64,000 nt of DNA from Algihabitans albus. Its GTDB lineage: Bacteria > Pseudomonadota > Alphaproteobacteria > Kiloniellales > DSM-21159. The stretch's first letter is position 1. Each line of letters starts with the position of its first letter. Both the position numbers and the translations under genes were made by a program. Location of the stretch: the NCBI RefSeq assembly GCF_003572205.1, contig NZ_QXNY01000011.1, positions 62,001 through 126,000 on the forward strand, in the 5' to 3' direction. The notes below the pieces were generated by a model, which saw only the letters and a list, made by a program, of their open reading frames with translations, made no database searches and was not told where the DNA came from. Shown in pieces: positions 9,540-16,947 of the stretch.

Positions 9540-9837
9540 CTCACTTCTCCTTCCGCAAAGCTCTTGTCTATGCTCCTCATCGGGAGGTCGATGAGCAGAG
9601 TCTGACTTATATCTTGACATATGTCCCGGCAGCGTCTGCTCCGGAGCGTTCATAGAGCCATTCTATCTGTCTAGATCCGGCGGACGGCCGGTCGTGCCTC
9701 ATCGCTCGCTCGTGGGGCAACCGATCATCGACATCGCCCAAAGCCACGACAAGCTAACCGGGCTTGGCACCCGTGCGATGGGTTCGCGGTCGCAGATCGT
9801 CGCCCGGTCAAGCAAGCACTCACGATCACGGCAACGA
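9540..9837. other. Spacer between tRNA-Thr and recombinase
   Basis: About 300 bp without a supportable gene. It would hold the attachment junction if the downstream recombinase used the tRNA. I saw no second copy of the tRNA 3' end in the window and no clear inverted repeats here. Confidence 0.4.
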
Positions 9838-10479
9838 TCAACTCCACATCCTTGTATTGATGTGGCGTTCCTCGTCGCCCAAGGCATCTGCGTAGATCGC
9901 GGTGGTGGCAAGCTGGGTGTGGCCAAGCCAGCGCTGTACCAGGTTCAGGGGGACGCCCTTGGTGACGGCCGTGACACCGAACCCGTGCCGCAGGCCTTTA
10001 GGTGTCGCCGCCGCGCCTTGGACGCCAGCTTCGCTCAGAATGCTCTTGATCAGACGCCAAGCATGCGTTCTGGACCAGTTCCATAGCGGCTGCTTGGCTC
10101 GGCGAAGATCGTCCTGCCGCGATCGAATCGCATGCACCCGATCAAGATCCGCCAGGAGGCGATCCGGAACCGGCACTAGGCGAAAGACACAACCACTACG
10201 GTTTTTGAGGGTGCGAAAGATGAGGCCGCTTTGCTGGAAGTCGATGCGCGATACATCCAGTTCCAAAGCTTCGGAGAGACGGCAGCCGGAGTAAGCGAGA
10301 GTTGCATAAAGTGTGTAGATCTCTGGCCGGCGCGAACGTGCAACCGCGAGAGCCGCATCTCGCTCTGTCGCCGTGATGTACTTACGCCCTCCATCAAGAT
10401 CATAGAGCCTTTGCCGCACAAATATATTCGGCCGAGGCCAGGATTTACTTCTATAAATCTCCGACACACCATAATTCAT
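9838..10479 (-). CDS. Small tyrosine recombinase/integrase (catalytic domain only)
   Basis: Site-specific tyrosine recombinase of 213 residues. The catalytic set is visible: Arg67 in SGCRLSEAL, Arg164 in KGLRHGFG (Lys161 replaces the usual His of the HxxR box), His187 in WLGHTQ, and the nucleophile Tyr196 in TTAIYAD. A typical N-terminal SAM-like DNA-binding domain is absent, as in other short integrases. The ATG at 10477-10479 follows GGGGAG. It reads toward tRNA-Thr, 300 bp away, and lies next to AT-rich DNA and the gas vesicle block, so it may be the integrase of an island. It appears intact; activity is not known. Confidence 0.87.
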   Translation of the reverse strand: MNYGVSEIYRSKSWPRPNIFVRQRLYDLDGGRKYITATERDAALAVARSRRPEIYTLYATLAYSGCRLSEALELDVSRIDFQQSGLIFRTLKNRSGCVFRLVPVPDRLLADLDRVHAIRSRQDDLRRAKQPLWNWSRTHAWRLIKSILSEAGVQGAAATPKGLRHGFGVTAVTKGVPLNLVQRWLGHTQLATTAIYADALGDEERHINTRMWS

Positions 10480-10895
10480 TTAAAAACTCCCCAAAATTTG
10501 TAGTGGCTTGGCGGACATCATTGGTATTATTGGTTGAATTTTTTGAGATGCAACCCTTTCAGATATATGGTTTCAAGCAAAATCAGGGCTCCGAATTTTG
10601 ACTTCACAATGCAAAGTCCTAGAAATTCATTGCAACTATTTGATTTTCAAACGAAATGCAATCTCAGGTAAAAAGCCAACCACCCGCAATTTTGTCGTAT
10701 TTGTATGGAGTGGCTTATGATTTTAAATATATTATTTATTATTAATTTGAGAGAATTCCCACTAATATACGATACTACCTTATTTTCATTAGTAAATTCA
10801 AAATATTAACGCGCGACCGAAGTCGCTCTTTATCTGATTCTGTTACCGTCGTCTCGCGTTTGCCGAAGTACGGTAAATCTCCATTAAGTTGCAAA
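10480..10895. promoter_or_regulatory. AT-rich intergenic region upstream of gas vesicle regulator
   Basis: About 415 bp, strongly AT-rich (long runs such as tttaaatatattatttatta near 10720-10740), in sharp contrast to the GC-rich genes around it. No coding frame is credible. It must contain the promoters for the recombinase (leftward) and the LuxR-type regulator (rightward); I could not pick single -35/-10 pairs because the composition gives too many matches. Such tracts are typical targets of nucleoid silencers (MucR/H-NS class), which is an inference. Confidence 0.5.
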
Positions 10896-11582
10896 ATGGA
10901 AATCAAAATGCAGATCGACGACTCAGGCACAATAAACGAAGCACAGGTATTGGCGGCCCTCGCCGATCCCCAAGCGATCTCCGGGAAACTCCGTGAGGAT
11001 TTGAGCGCGGCGGGGATCGGGTGGGTCACCGCGACCTCTGGAACAGAAACCCTGGACCTGTTCAGGCCAGATATCGCCAGTTGCACCTTGGTCGACATGC
11101 TCCTGCCGCCATCCGGCGGTCTCGATATTCTCGCAAAACTTCGCCTCCGGCGGCCAACCGCACCGGTCCTGATCGTCGGCGACGCACCAAGCGCGCGCGC
11201 AGCCGTGGAGGCGATGCGGCTCGGCGCCAAGGATGTCGTGGAAACTCCATTCGATCCGCATCTGCTTCAAACGCGTATTCTGCAGCTCATTGCGGAGGAC
11301 CGACAGACGATCGCCGCCGAACAGGCCTGCGTCGACCGACGTAACCGTATCGCCGCCCTCTCCCGGCGTGAACGGCAGGTGCTGGATCTCGTCCTACAGG
11401 GCCTGTCCAACAAGGAGACAGCACGCGTCCTAAAGGTCAGCCCCAAGGCCATAGAGATCTATCGCGCCGGAATGATGCGCAAGCTCGGCCAGCGTTCCTC
11501 CGTGGTGATGGCGGCTTGGGTTTCGCAATGCCCAGGGTGTGTTGCAGGACCGATCTCGCAGAGCCCCCGAATTCCGGCCTGA
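10896..11582 (+). CDS. LuxR/FixJ-type regulator with degenerate receiver domain
   Basis: Transcription regulator of about 228 residues with an N-terminal receiver-like domain and a C-terminal LuxR helix-turn-helix (SRRERQVLDLVLQGLSNKETARVL, then VSPKAIEIYRAGMMRKLG). The aspartate at the phosphorylation position is present (LVDM, Asp67 from this start), but the conserved Lys is Thr117 (ETPFD for EKPFD), the conserved Thr/Ser is Gly, and the N-terminal acidic pair is reduced to one Asp. It therefore looks like a pseudo-receiver. The ATG at 10896 was chosen; TTG at 10860 and ATG at 10908 are alternatives, none with a strong ribosome binding site. It stands 150 bp before gvpA in the same direction and is the likely cluster regulator. 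Confidence 0.85.
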   Translation: MEIKMQIDDSGTINEAQVLAALADPQAISGKLREDLSAAGIGWVTATSGTETLDLFRPDIASCTLVDMLLPPSGGLDILAKLRLRRPTAPVLIVGDAPSARAAVEAMRLGAKDVVETPFDPHLLQTRILQLIAEDRQTIAAEQACVDRRNRIAALSRRERQVLDLVLQGLSNKETARVLKVSPKAIEIYRAGMMRKLGQRSSVVMAAWVSQCPGCVAGPISQSPRIPA

Positions 11583-11734
11583 CCGCCCTTGGTCGGTCAA
11601 GATATTGAGTGCTCATAGGGAGAACCCGAAATGATTGGCCGGTTTCCAGTATATTTCTACTTGGTCAATTAGGTGTTCTTCTATCTCTGCCGTTTGACGT
11701 GACTTCTAATTCGTACGACATAGAGGAAAAACAC

Positions 11735-11989
11735 ATGGCTATTGAGAAATCTGCCGCTTCAAACAGTCTTGCCGAGGTGATCGACCGAATTCTCGACAAG
11801 GGAATCGTCGTCGACGCTTGGGCCCGCGTCTCACTGGTCGGCATCGAATTGCTCGCAATCGAAGCCCGCGTCGTTGTCGCCGGCGTAGACACCTACCTGA
11901 AGTACGCAGAGGCGATCGGCCTCACGTCCAACGCCTCCGAAGCCGTCACCGTGGGACTCGGTGCCAATCCTGAGCCGGCGTACCTGTAA
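11735..11989 (+). CDS. gvpA: Gas vesicle major structural protein GvpA
   Basis: Main shell protein of gas vesicles, assembling into the ribbed hydrophobic wall of the buoyancy organelle. It has 84 residues against the usual 70-76, with a slightly longer C-terminal tail. The core matches the family: [39 protein letters not shown] and [14 protein letters not shown]. The ATG at 11735 follows GAGGA; an open extension upstream to 11609 lacks family similarity. It is followed by an unusually long hairpin (12003-12098) before the next gene, so gvpA may be transcribed or stabilised more strongly than the rest. Confidence 0.97.
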   Translation: MAIEKSAASNSLAEVIDRILDKGIVVDAWARVSLVGIELLAIEARVVVAGVDTYLKYAEAIGLTSNASEAVTVGLGANPEPAYL

Positions 11990-11999
11990 CACCGGCTCA
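11971..11999 (+). terminator. Hairpin spanning the gvpA stop codon
   Basis: Perfect 8-bp inverted repeat TGAGCCGG (11971-11978) and CCGGCTCA (11992-11999) around a 13-base loop that contains the gvpA TAA. There is no T run. It could act with the larger hairpin just downstream in 3'-end protection or attenuation. Confidence 0.45.
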
Positions 12000-12002
12000 G
12001 GG

Positions 12003-12098
12003 GCCGCACGATTGGCTCTTCGACGGCAGATGCTGGGCTTGCCTCTCCCCTGTCAGCGGCCCTTCCCCCCATCTGTTCGTCGAGACCAATCGTGCGGC
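12003..12098 (+). terminator. Long hairpin after gvpA (attenuator or mRNA stabiliser)
   Basis: Perfect 13-bp arms GCCGCACGATTGG (12003-12015) and CCAATCGTGCGGC (12086-12098), extended inward by TCT/AGA, CGAC/GTCG and CAGATG/CATCTG, so that nearly the whole 96 bases fold into one long stem. It lies between gvpA and the next gene. There is no T tract after it, which argues for partial termination or 3' stabilisation of a short gvpA message rather than a simple intrinsic terminator. Confidence 0.6.
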
Positions 12099-12149
12099 TC
12101 TCCCCCGCGAGAGGATCACCGCAGGTAGGCGTCTAAGGAACCTAGTGTG

Positions 12150-12899
12150 ATGACAAGCTATCGAGACTTTCACGACCTGATCCAGACGATTGACGCGGCC
12201 ACTCGCCAGCGAGAGATCGACACCGAAGTTCGGGCCTTGGAGTCTTCCGCACGCCGCGATGCAGTCGCTCAATTGCGCGCGGCCGCCAAATCACAGCTCA
12301 CGCAGATCCGCGGAGAACTGCAAGGTCTCAAGAGTCAACGCAGCTTCGTCCGGCGCCGTATCCGCGACGAAATGCGCGCTCAGCTCATGAATCTCAACGC
12401 CGATGTCGACAGACTGCGCGGTCACGTACAAGAGACCGTGAGATCACTGAAGAACAGTACCGGGACTCTTGCGGCCGAAAGACGGCAGCAGACTGCTGCC
12501 TTTCGGGCGAGTCTGGGTGAACAGATTGCGCAGCGCCGGCAAGATACGCAGCGTCTTCTCACACAATTCGGAGACGCTCGCGCGGAGCAGGCCGCAAGGA
12601 CGCGCGCAAGGCTCTCGGACGGTCTCAGCGAACTGCGCACTATCACCGCGGACGTACTTTCGGCGCACCGTGCCGAACGAGCCCGACTGAGTGCCAGTTG
12701 GGCAGAGATCAAGCGGCGCCGAGAACTGCGCGCAACACCGCCTATCCCGCTCACCTTGACCGATCCGGCACAGGACGCGGCAATCGCGCAAACCTTCCTC
12801 TCAAGTAATCCGCCAAGCCCGACAGAGATGAGCGGTGCCCGTGAAGCGACCGCTCAACCACCGAACCGGGCAGCGGCCAAGAGAGACGGCCACGGCTAG
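12150..12899 (+). CDS. Coiled-coil gas vesicle cluster protein, GvpC-like candidate
   Basis: Protein of about 249 residues, nearly all predicted helix, very rich in Arg, Ala, Gln and Leu. The middle (about residues 70-200) has imperfect repeats with related segments such as AAFRASLGEQIAQRRQ, ARLSDGLSELR and ARLSASWAEIKRR, and a proline-rich tail follows. The position right after gvpA and the helical repeat character resemble GvpC, the outer reinforcing protein of gas vesicles, but the 33-residue GvpC repeat is not clear, so function is inferred. The start is ATG 12150 with AAGGA ten bases upstream; GTG 12147 is equally possible. Confidence 0.68.
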   Translation: MTSYRDFHDLIQTIDAATRQREIDTEVRALESSARRDAVAQLRAAAKSQLTQIRGELQGLKSQRSFVRRRIRDEMRAQLMNLNADVDRLRGHVQETVRSLKNSTGTLAAERRQQTAAFRASLGEQIAQRRQDTQRLLTQFGDARAEQAARTRARLSDGLSELRTITADVLSAHRAERARLSASWAEIKRRRELRATPPIPLTLTDPAQDAAIAQTFLSSNPPSPTEMSGAREATAQPPNRAAAKRDGHG

Positions 12900-12937
12900 A
12901 GTTCTTGCGAGAGAAGAGGCGTACCGAGGAGAGCGAC

Positions 12938-13981
12938 ATGAACGCCGTCGGCCAGGCAAAAGCCCAGCTATCGTCTCAGAGACTGCAGAATCAACCGAAG
13001 TCGGGCTTCGTTGAAACCGATCGTCTCGCTGAACTGTCGAACCGCATACGCGCCTACTTGCGGGCCAGCATTCCAGTCCATCTGCGTGGTCCCGCCGGCT
13101 GTGGCAAAACCTCTATTGCCATGCACGTCGCGAGCAGCCTCGGCCGCCCCATATCCATGGTCGTCGGCGATAAGAACATGACCACAGCGGATCTTGTCGG
13201 CGCCAAATCCGGGTATCAGACAACGCGCGTGGTCGACAATTTCGTCAACTCCGTCACGAAGGTCGAGGAGAATGCGATCCAAGGCTGGCAGGACCACCGC
13301 CTGACCGTTGCCTGCCGCGAGGGTCACACCTTCATCTACGACGAGTTCAATCGCTCGCCGGCTTCGGCCAACAACGTTTTTCTGGGTGTGCTGGAGGAGC
13401 GGGTTCTCATTCTGCCCGCACACAACAAACGCGAGGAGTATCTGAAGGTACATCCCAATTTCACCCTCATCCTTACCAGCAACCCGCTTGAGTATGCCGG
13501 AACCCATGCGGTTCAGGATGCGCTGGCTGACCGGATGATAACGATCGAGCTGGATCATCAGGATCGCGAGACAGAGATCGACATCACCTTGGCTCGCTCG
13601 GGCGTATCGAGAGGTTTAGCCGAACGGATCGTCGACTTCGTGCGGGCGTATCGGAGCTCCGGCGCCTACGAGCAGACGCCGACGATGCGCGCATCGATCA
13701 TGATCGCCAAAATCGTCGAAGCCGGCGCACTCGAACTGACTATGAGAGACCCGCTAATCGAGAAGATTTGTGCCGATGTGCTGCAGGCCAGGTGCGGCGG
13801 TGGCAAGGACGCCGGTCTTCGGGAAGCTCGAAGCAACTTCATGACGGAACTCGCACGGCACCATTTCGACGGCGCTCCTCGTCCCATCTTCGCCGGTGAG
13901 ACCGCCAGACTTTCAAGACCCGACGACCCTTCCGCCGGAGCAGCGGCTCCGGAGATCACGGCAATCGGAGGTATGGCATGA
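12938..13981 (+). CDS. gvpN: Gas vesicle MoxR-type ATPase GvpN
   Basis: AAA+ ATPase of the MoxR/CbbQ-like group required for enlarging gas vesicles. It has 347 residues. Walker A is GPAGCGKTS at about residues 51-59, Walker B is FIYDEFNR at about 130-137, and sensor-1 is LTSNP; the C-terminal lid follows. The GvpN-specific FVETDRLAELSNRIRAYL precedes Walker A. The ATG at 12938 was chosen over an upstream in-frame start at 12905 because GAGGAG lies seven bases before it. The stop overlaps the next ATG (ATGA at 13978-13981). Confidence 0.95.
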   Translation: MNAVGQAKAQLSSQRLQNQPKSGFVETDRLAELSNRIRAYLRASIPVHLRGPAGCGKTSIAMHVASSLGRPISMVVGDKNMTTADLVGAKSGYQTTRVVDNFVNSVTKVEENAIQGWQDHRLTVACREGHTFIYDEFNRSPASANNVFLGVLEERVLILPAHNKREEYLKVHPNFTLILTSNPLEYAGTHAVQDALADRMITIELDHQDRETEIDITLARSGVSRGLAERIVDFVRAYRSSGAYEQTPTMRASIMIAKIVEAGALELTMRDPLIEKICADVLQARCGGGKDAGLREARSNFMTELARHHFDGAPRPIFAGETARLSRPDDPSAGAAAPEITAIGGMA

Positions 13982-14274
13982 ACGAATATTCGAAAGCACG
14001 CGGCATGCACAGCATCATCACGCCGAGCGAGCGAGCGGACCCACTTCTGGCAAAGAATCGCGGTCGGCTCATTACGAAGCTGGCCAGGCTCAATCACCAG
14101 AAGATGCTTCTGGAGCGTCTCAATCGCGTTTGGATCGAACAGCAGCAGACGACCCTTTCCCGTCTGCAGCGACTCAATACTCAGATTGAGGCCATTCACG
14201 CAGCGACCGGCGTGTCCATGCCGACGGGGCCGGTCAATCCGGCGCCGGCCGGAAGTCCCACCAGACGTACCTAG
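13978..14274 (+). CDS. Unknown small gas vesicle cluster protein
   Basis: A 98-residue basic protein that I do not recognise. The central part (about residues 25-75) is a helical, coiled-coil-like segment rich in Leu, Gln and Arg (KLARLNHQKMLLERLNRVW, then LQRLNTQIEAI), ending in a Pro/Gly-rich tail. It is translationally coupled to gvpN by an ATGA overlap and followed by the Hsp20 gene, so it is probably expressed with the vesicle genes. It might correspond to one of the poorly conserved accessory Gvp proteins, but nothing in the sequence identifies which. Confidence 0.72.
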   Translation: MNEYSKARGMHSIITPSERADPLLAKNRGRLITKLARLNHQKMLLERLNRVWIEQQQTTLSRLQRLNTQIEAIHAATGVSMPTGPVNPAPAGSPTRRT

Positions 14275-14326
14275 ACAAATGTATATCGCCCCGTTGCGGG
14301 TGATCCTGAGAAAAGGAGACGACGCC

Positions 14327-14896
14327 ATGGCAAATAGACGAACGCCTCCGTCCAGCATGCCAGCCGCGCGCGGAAATGCCGCCCAATCGAGCCTCCTGCT
14401 GGAAGGCCTGACGCTGCTTGCGAAGATGGCCGGCCAGGCCTTGGAGCAAGGCACCACGGAACTCTCCCGAACGGTTCAGGTTCCGCTGAGCGGTGCATCG
14501 GGTTCGACCGATGACAACCCCGGTGTCATCAATGCCAATCTGCGCGTTCGAACCTGCAGCGAGGCCGCCGGCGGCAATCTGGAGAGCACACCGGCACGCG
14601 GCAAGGAACCCGGACCGGCATCACGCCTGCGCGAACCGCTCGTGGATGTCTTCGACGAGGACAAGGAGATCGTCGTTGCCGCCGAAGTACCGGGGTGCGG
14701 CATCGACGACGTCGACGTTTCGATCGATGTGGATGGACGCGGTCTCACACTGACGGCCAAGGGTGTTCGCGGTTACCGCCGGCATCTCATTCTGCCTGCT
14801 TCGATCGAACTCGAGCCGATAGAGAAGAGCTGCAACAACGGCATGCTCAACGTTCGGCTGAGCAAACGTAGCTCGGAACCCGAGCCCACACCCTAA
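14327..14896 (+). CDS. gvpH: Hsp20-like gas vesicle protein GvpH
   Basis: Small heat-shock-like protein of 189 residues. The N-terminal half is variable. The C-terminal half (about residues 105-180) is a shortened alpha-crystallin domain: PLVDVFDEDKEIVVAAEVPGC, the VDVSIDVDGRGLTLTAKG strand pair, and the C-terminal ILPASIELEPIEKSCNNGMLNVRL, where the conserved Asn-Gly-hydrophobic turn is visible. GvpH proteins are thought to act as chaperones for hydrophobic vesicle proteins. The ATG at 14327 has AAAAGGAGA ahead of it; an upstream open extension to 14186 overlaps the preceding gene and is not needed. Confidence 0.87.
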   Translation: MANRRTPPSSMPAARGNAAQSSLLLEGLTLLAKMAGQALEQGTTELSRTVQVPLSGASGSTDDNPGVINANLRVRTCSEAAGGNLESTPARGKEPGPASRLREPLVDVFDEDKEIVVAAEVPGCGIDDVDVSIDVDGRGLTLTAKGVRGYRRHLILPASIELEPIEKSCNNGMLNVRLSKRSSEPEPTP

Positions 14897-14964
14897 ACCT
14901 TTCAGTTGCGCTCCGAAGTGCGAGCTTACGCCACGCGGCAGCGGTGGCGACGCCCCCTGCTGGC

Positions 14965-15000
14965 CGAGTGCAAGGAGATCATCGTTCTCCACCGCACTCG
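14965..15000 (+). terminator. Nested hairpin between gvpH and gvpL/F
   Basis: Outer arms CGAGTGC (14965-14971) and GCACTCG (14994-15000), inner arms GGAG (14974-14977) and CTCC (14987-14990). It lies in the 154 bp gap after gvpH. There is no T run, so partial attenuation or RNA processing is as likely as termination. Confidence 0.4.
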
Positions 15001-15050
15001 AAGCTCACGAGGAGCCCGGTCTCTACCCAAAGATAGGAGTGTTCCAAGCG

Positions 15051-15851
15051 ATGACCTCACAACTTCCCAACGGCACGGCACCGCTTCTAGATAACGCAAC
15101 TTCGGAACAGGGCCAATATCTTTACTGCGTCATTGCCGGCGACGACCCTCTCACGTTCGACGTCGACGGTATCGGTGGCGCCGGCGACAAGGTCTACAGC
15201 TTGCCCTTCGACGGGCTCTCCGCTGTCGTCAGTGCCTCGCCAGAGGCCGAATACGACGGCACACGCCGCAATCTGACAGCTCATATGCGTGTCCTGGAGA
15301 CCGTCATGGCGGATCATACGATCGTGCCAATCCGTTTCGGCAGCGTGGCGCCGACACCGGAAGCGGTCAATGAGACGCTTATAAAGCCACAGCACGAAAC
15401 CATCCGACAGGTTCTCTCGGAACTCGAGGGACGCGCGGAAATGGGGCTCAAGGTCTTCTGGATGGAAGGCGTGCTCTATGCCGAGGTTCTCGCGGTTCGG
15501 CCGGACATCGCCCAGCTCCGAGACTCGCTCATGGGCCGGTCGCCCGACGAGTCCTATTACGAGCGCGTCAAGATCGGGGAGTTACTCGAGTCCGCAGTCA
15601 CCGAAAAACGTGCACGCGAGGCGGAGGAACTTCTCAACTGCATCGCACCGCTGGCTCATCGCGTGAAGCGGCTCGACGCCCTCGGCGAACAGATGGTTCT
15701 CAACGTTGCCCTGCTCATCGACCGTTCCAAGATCGAGGCACTGGAGGAAGCCATCGCCAAGCTGGATGGCACCCACGCCGAACGGCTTCTGTTCAAGTTG
15801 GTCGGCCCGACGGCCCCTTACAACTTCGTCGATCTGATGCCGACTCCATAG
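15051..15851 (+). CDS. gvpL/F: Gas vesicle protein GvpL/GvpF (first copy)
   Basis: Minor gas vesicle assembly protein of 266 residues, believed to bind GvpA-type proteins during nucleation. Family features are QYLYCVIAG near the N terminus, HMRVLETVMADHTIVPIRFGSVA, the GLKVFWMEGVLYAEVL strand, and the C-terminal LLFKLVGPTAPYNFVDL. The ATG at 15051 follows AGGAG at 15035-15039; a GTG at 15039 is unlikely because it overlaps that site. It begins a tightly packed run to gvpK. The F and L types cannot be separated with confidence by reading alone. Confidence 0.92.
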   Translation: MTSQLPNGTAPLLDNATSEQGQYLYCVIAGDDPLTFDVDGIGGAGDKVYSLPFDGLSAVVSASPEAEYDGTRRNLTAHMRVLETVMADHTIVPIRFGSVAPTPEAVNETLIKPQHETIRQVLSELEGRAEMGLKVFWMEGVLYAEVLAVRPDIAQLRDSLMGRSPDESYYERVKIGELLESAVTEKRAREAEELLNCIAPLAHRVKRLDALGEQMVLNVALLIDRSKIEALEEAIAKLDGTHAERLLFKLVGPTAPYNFVDLMPTP

Positions 15852-15884
15852 GCTTTAGACCACTGGAAAGGAAATCCTTTTTCG

Positions 15885-16130
15885 ATGGGTCTTCTGAAAA
15901 CGTTACTGACCGGCCCAGTTACAGCGCCCGCCAAGGGATTCATGTGGATTGCCGGAAAGTTGGCCGAAAAGCTCGAGGCCGAAGTCTTCGATCCCAAGAA
16001 GATCCAGCAGGAAATGGAAGATCTCCAGCTTCGTTTCGATCTCAATCAGATTACGGAGGCCGAATTGGAGGAGGGAGAAACGATTCTCTTGGAACGTCTC
16101 AAACAGATTCGCGAAAGCCAACGGAGATAG
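15885..16130 (+). CDS. gvpG: Gas vesicle protein GvpG
   Basis: Small accessory assembly protein of 81 residues. The N terminus GLLKTLLTGPVTAPAKGFMWI and the charged helix KLEAEVFDPKKIQQEMEDLQ are typical of GvpG, ending in a Glu/Arg-rich helix. It follows the first gvpL/F by 33 bp, with GGAAAGGAAA upstream, and precedes gvpO. In other systems GvpG works with GvpF, GvpL and GvpK in vesicle initiation. Confidence 0.93.
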   Translation: MGLLKTLLTGPVTAPAKGFMWIAGKLAEKLEAEVFDPKKIQQEMEDLQLRFDLNQITEAELEEGETILLERLKQIRESQRR

Positions 16131-16139
16131 TGACACGCA

Positions 16140-16580
16140 ATGACCGACACAACGAGCATGCCAGATCCGACGACGGCTTCGGCACTCCCGGACTCCGCCG
16201 CATCTCAACCGAACGTCGAGCCGGCGGCGCCTTCGCTTGACGCGCCGGCGCCGGCCCAACCGACGGAGGTAACTCCGCCAGCCGAACCGGAACCGACACC
16301 GGAACCCGCTCCACCGGCGAAACCCCTGTTGACCGTCGTACAGGCGGCGCGCCGAGCCAAGCAGCAGCTTCAGGAAATCACCGGTCTCGAGGTGGCCACC
16401 GTCTCGGCGATGGAGGAGTACGAGGGTGGTTGGCGCGCCTACGTCAATCTCGTCGAGCTTCGCCGCGTCCCGACGACCAGCGATGTGTTGGCCACCTACG
16501 AAGCGGTCCTGGATGCCCAGGGAGAACTGGAGACCTACAAGCGGCTTCGGCGATTCCTGCGCGGCCAGGTCAACGACTAG
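16140..16580 (+). CDS. gvpO: Gas vesicle protein GvpO with Pro-rich N-terminal extension
   Basis: GvpO family protein of 146 residues. The conserved domain is about residues 62-146: LTVVQAARRAKQQLQEITGL, VSAMEEYEGGWRAYVNLVEL and ATYEAVLDAQGELETYKRL. The first 60 residues are almost only Pro, Ala, Glu, Thr and Ser, with repeated PEP/PAP units, and are probably disordered. GvpO is an accessory protein needed for vesicle formation in some hosts. It sits between gvpG and gvpJ with 9-14 bp gaps. Confidence 0.92.
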   Translation: MTDTTSMPDPTTASALPDSAASQPNVEPAAPSLDAPAPAQPTEVTPPAEPEPTPEPAPPAKPLLTVVQAARRAKQQLQEITGLEVATVSAMEEYEGGWRAYVNLVELRRVPTTSDVLATYEAVLDAQGELETYKRLRRFLRGQVND

Positions 16581-16593
16581 GGAGGCTTGATCG

Positions 16594-16947
16594 ATGCAGT
16601 ACGCCACCGGAGGAACCAACCTCGCCGACATTCTGGAACGCGTCCTCGACCGAGGCGTGGTGATCGCCGGTGACATCACTGTCTCCCTTGTCGAAATCGA
16701 ACTTCTGACCATCAAGGTACGGCTGGTCATCGCCTCCGTCGATCGCGCCCGGGAGATCGGTATCAACTGGTGGGAAAGCGACCCGGCTCTCTCCACCGGC
16801 GCACAGCAGCTTCAGACGGAAAACCAAGATTTGCGGGAACGGATTGAGCGGCTGGAACGCTTGACGGGACCGCAAACGGACGAGCTGGAGTCCTTGACGC
16901 ACGCCACCCGCCTGACGGGCGAACCCGAGAAGGAGAGCAAGTCATGA
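16594..16947 (+). CDS. gvpJ: GvpA-family minor protein GvpJ
   Basis: Minor GvpA-like protein of 117 residues. The first 55 residues match the GvpA/J/M core (NLADILERVLDRGVVIAGD, then ITVSLVEIELLTIKVRLVIASVDRA). A GvpJ-like charged helical tail follows (QTENQDLRERIERLERL). Minor proteins of this type are thought to seed the conical vesicle tips. The ribosome binding site is GGGAGG. The stop overlaps the ATG of the AAA ATPase (ATGA at 16944-16947). Confidence 0.92.
   Translation: MQYATGGTNLADILERVLDRGVVIAGDITVSLVEIELLTIKVRLVIASVDRAREIGINWWESDPALSTGAQQLQTENQDLRERIERLERLTGPQTDELESLTHATRLTGEPEKESKS

Noticed and set aside
11705-11735. TTGACG with 17-base spacer to GACATA just before gvpA as a promoter
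   Set aside because: The -10 match is poor (2/6) and lies on top of the ribosome binding site, so transcription could not start usefully there.
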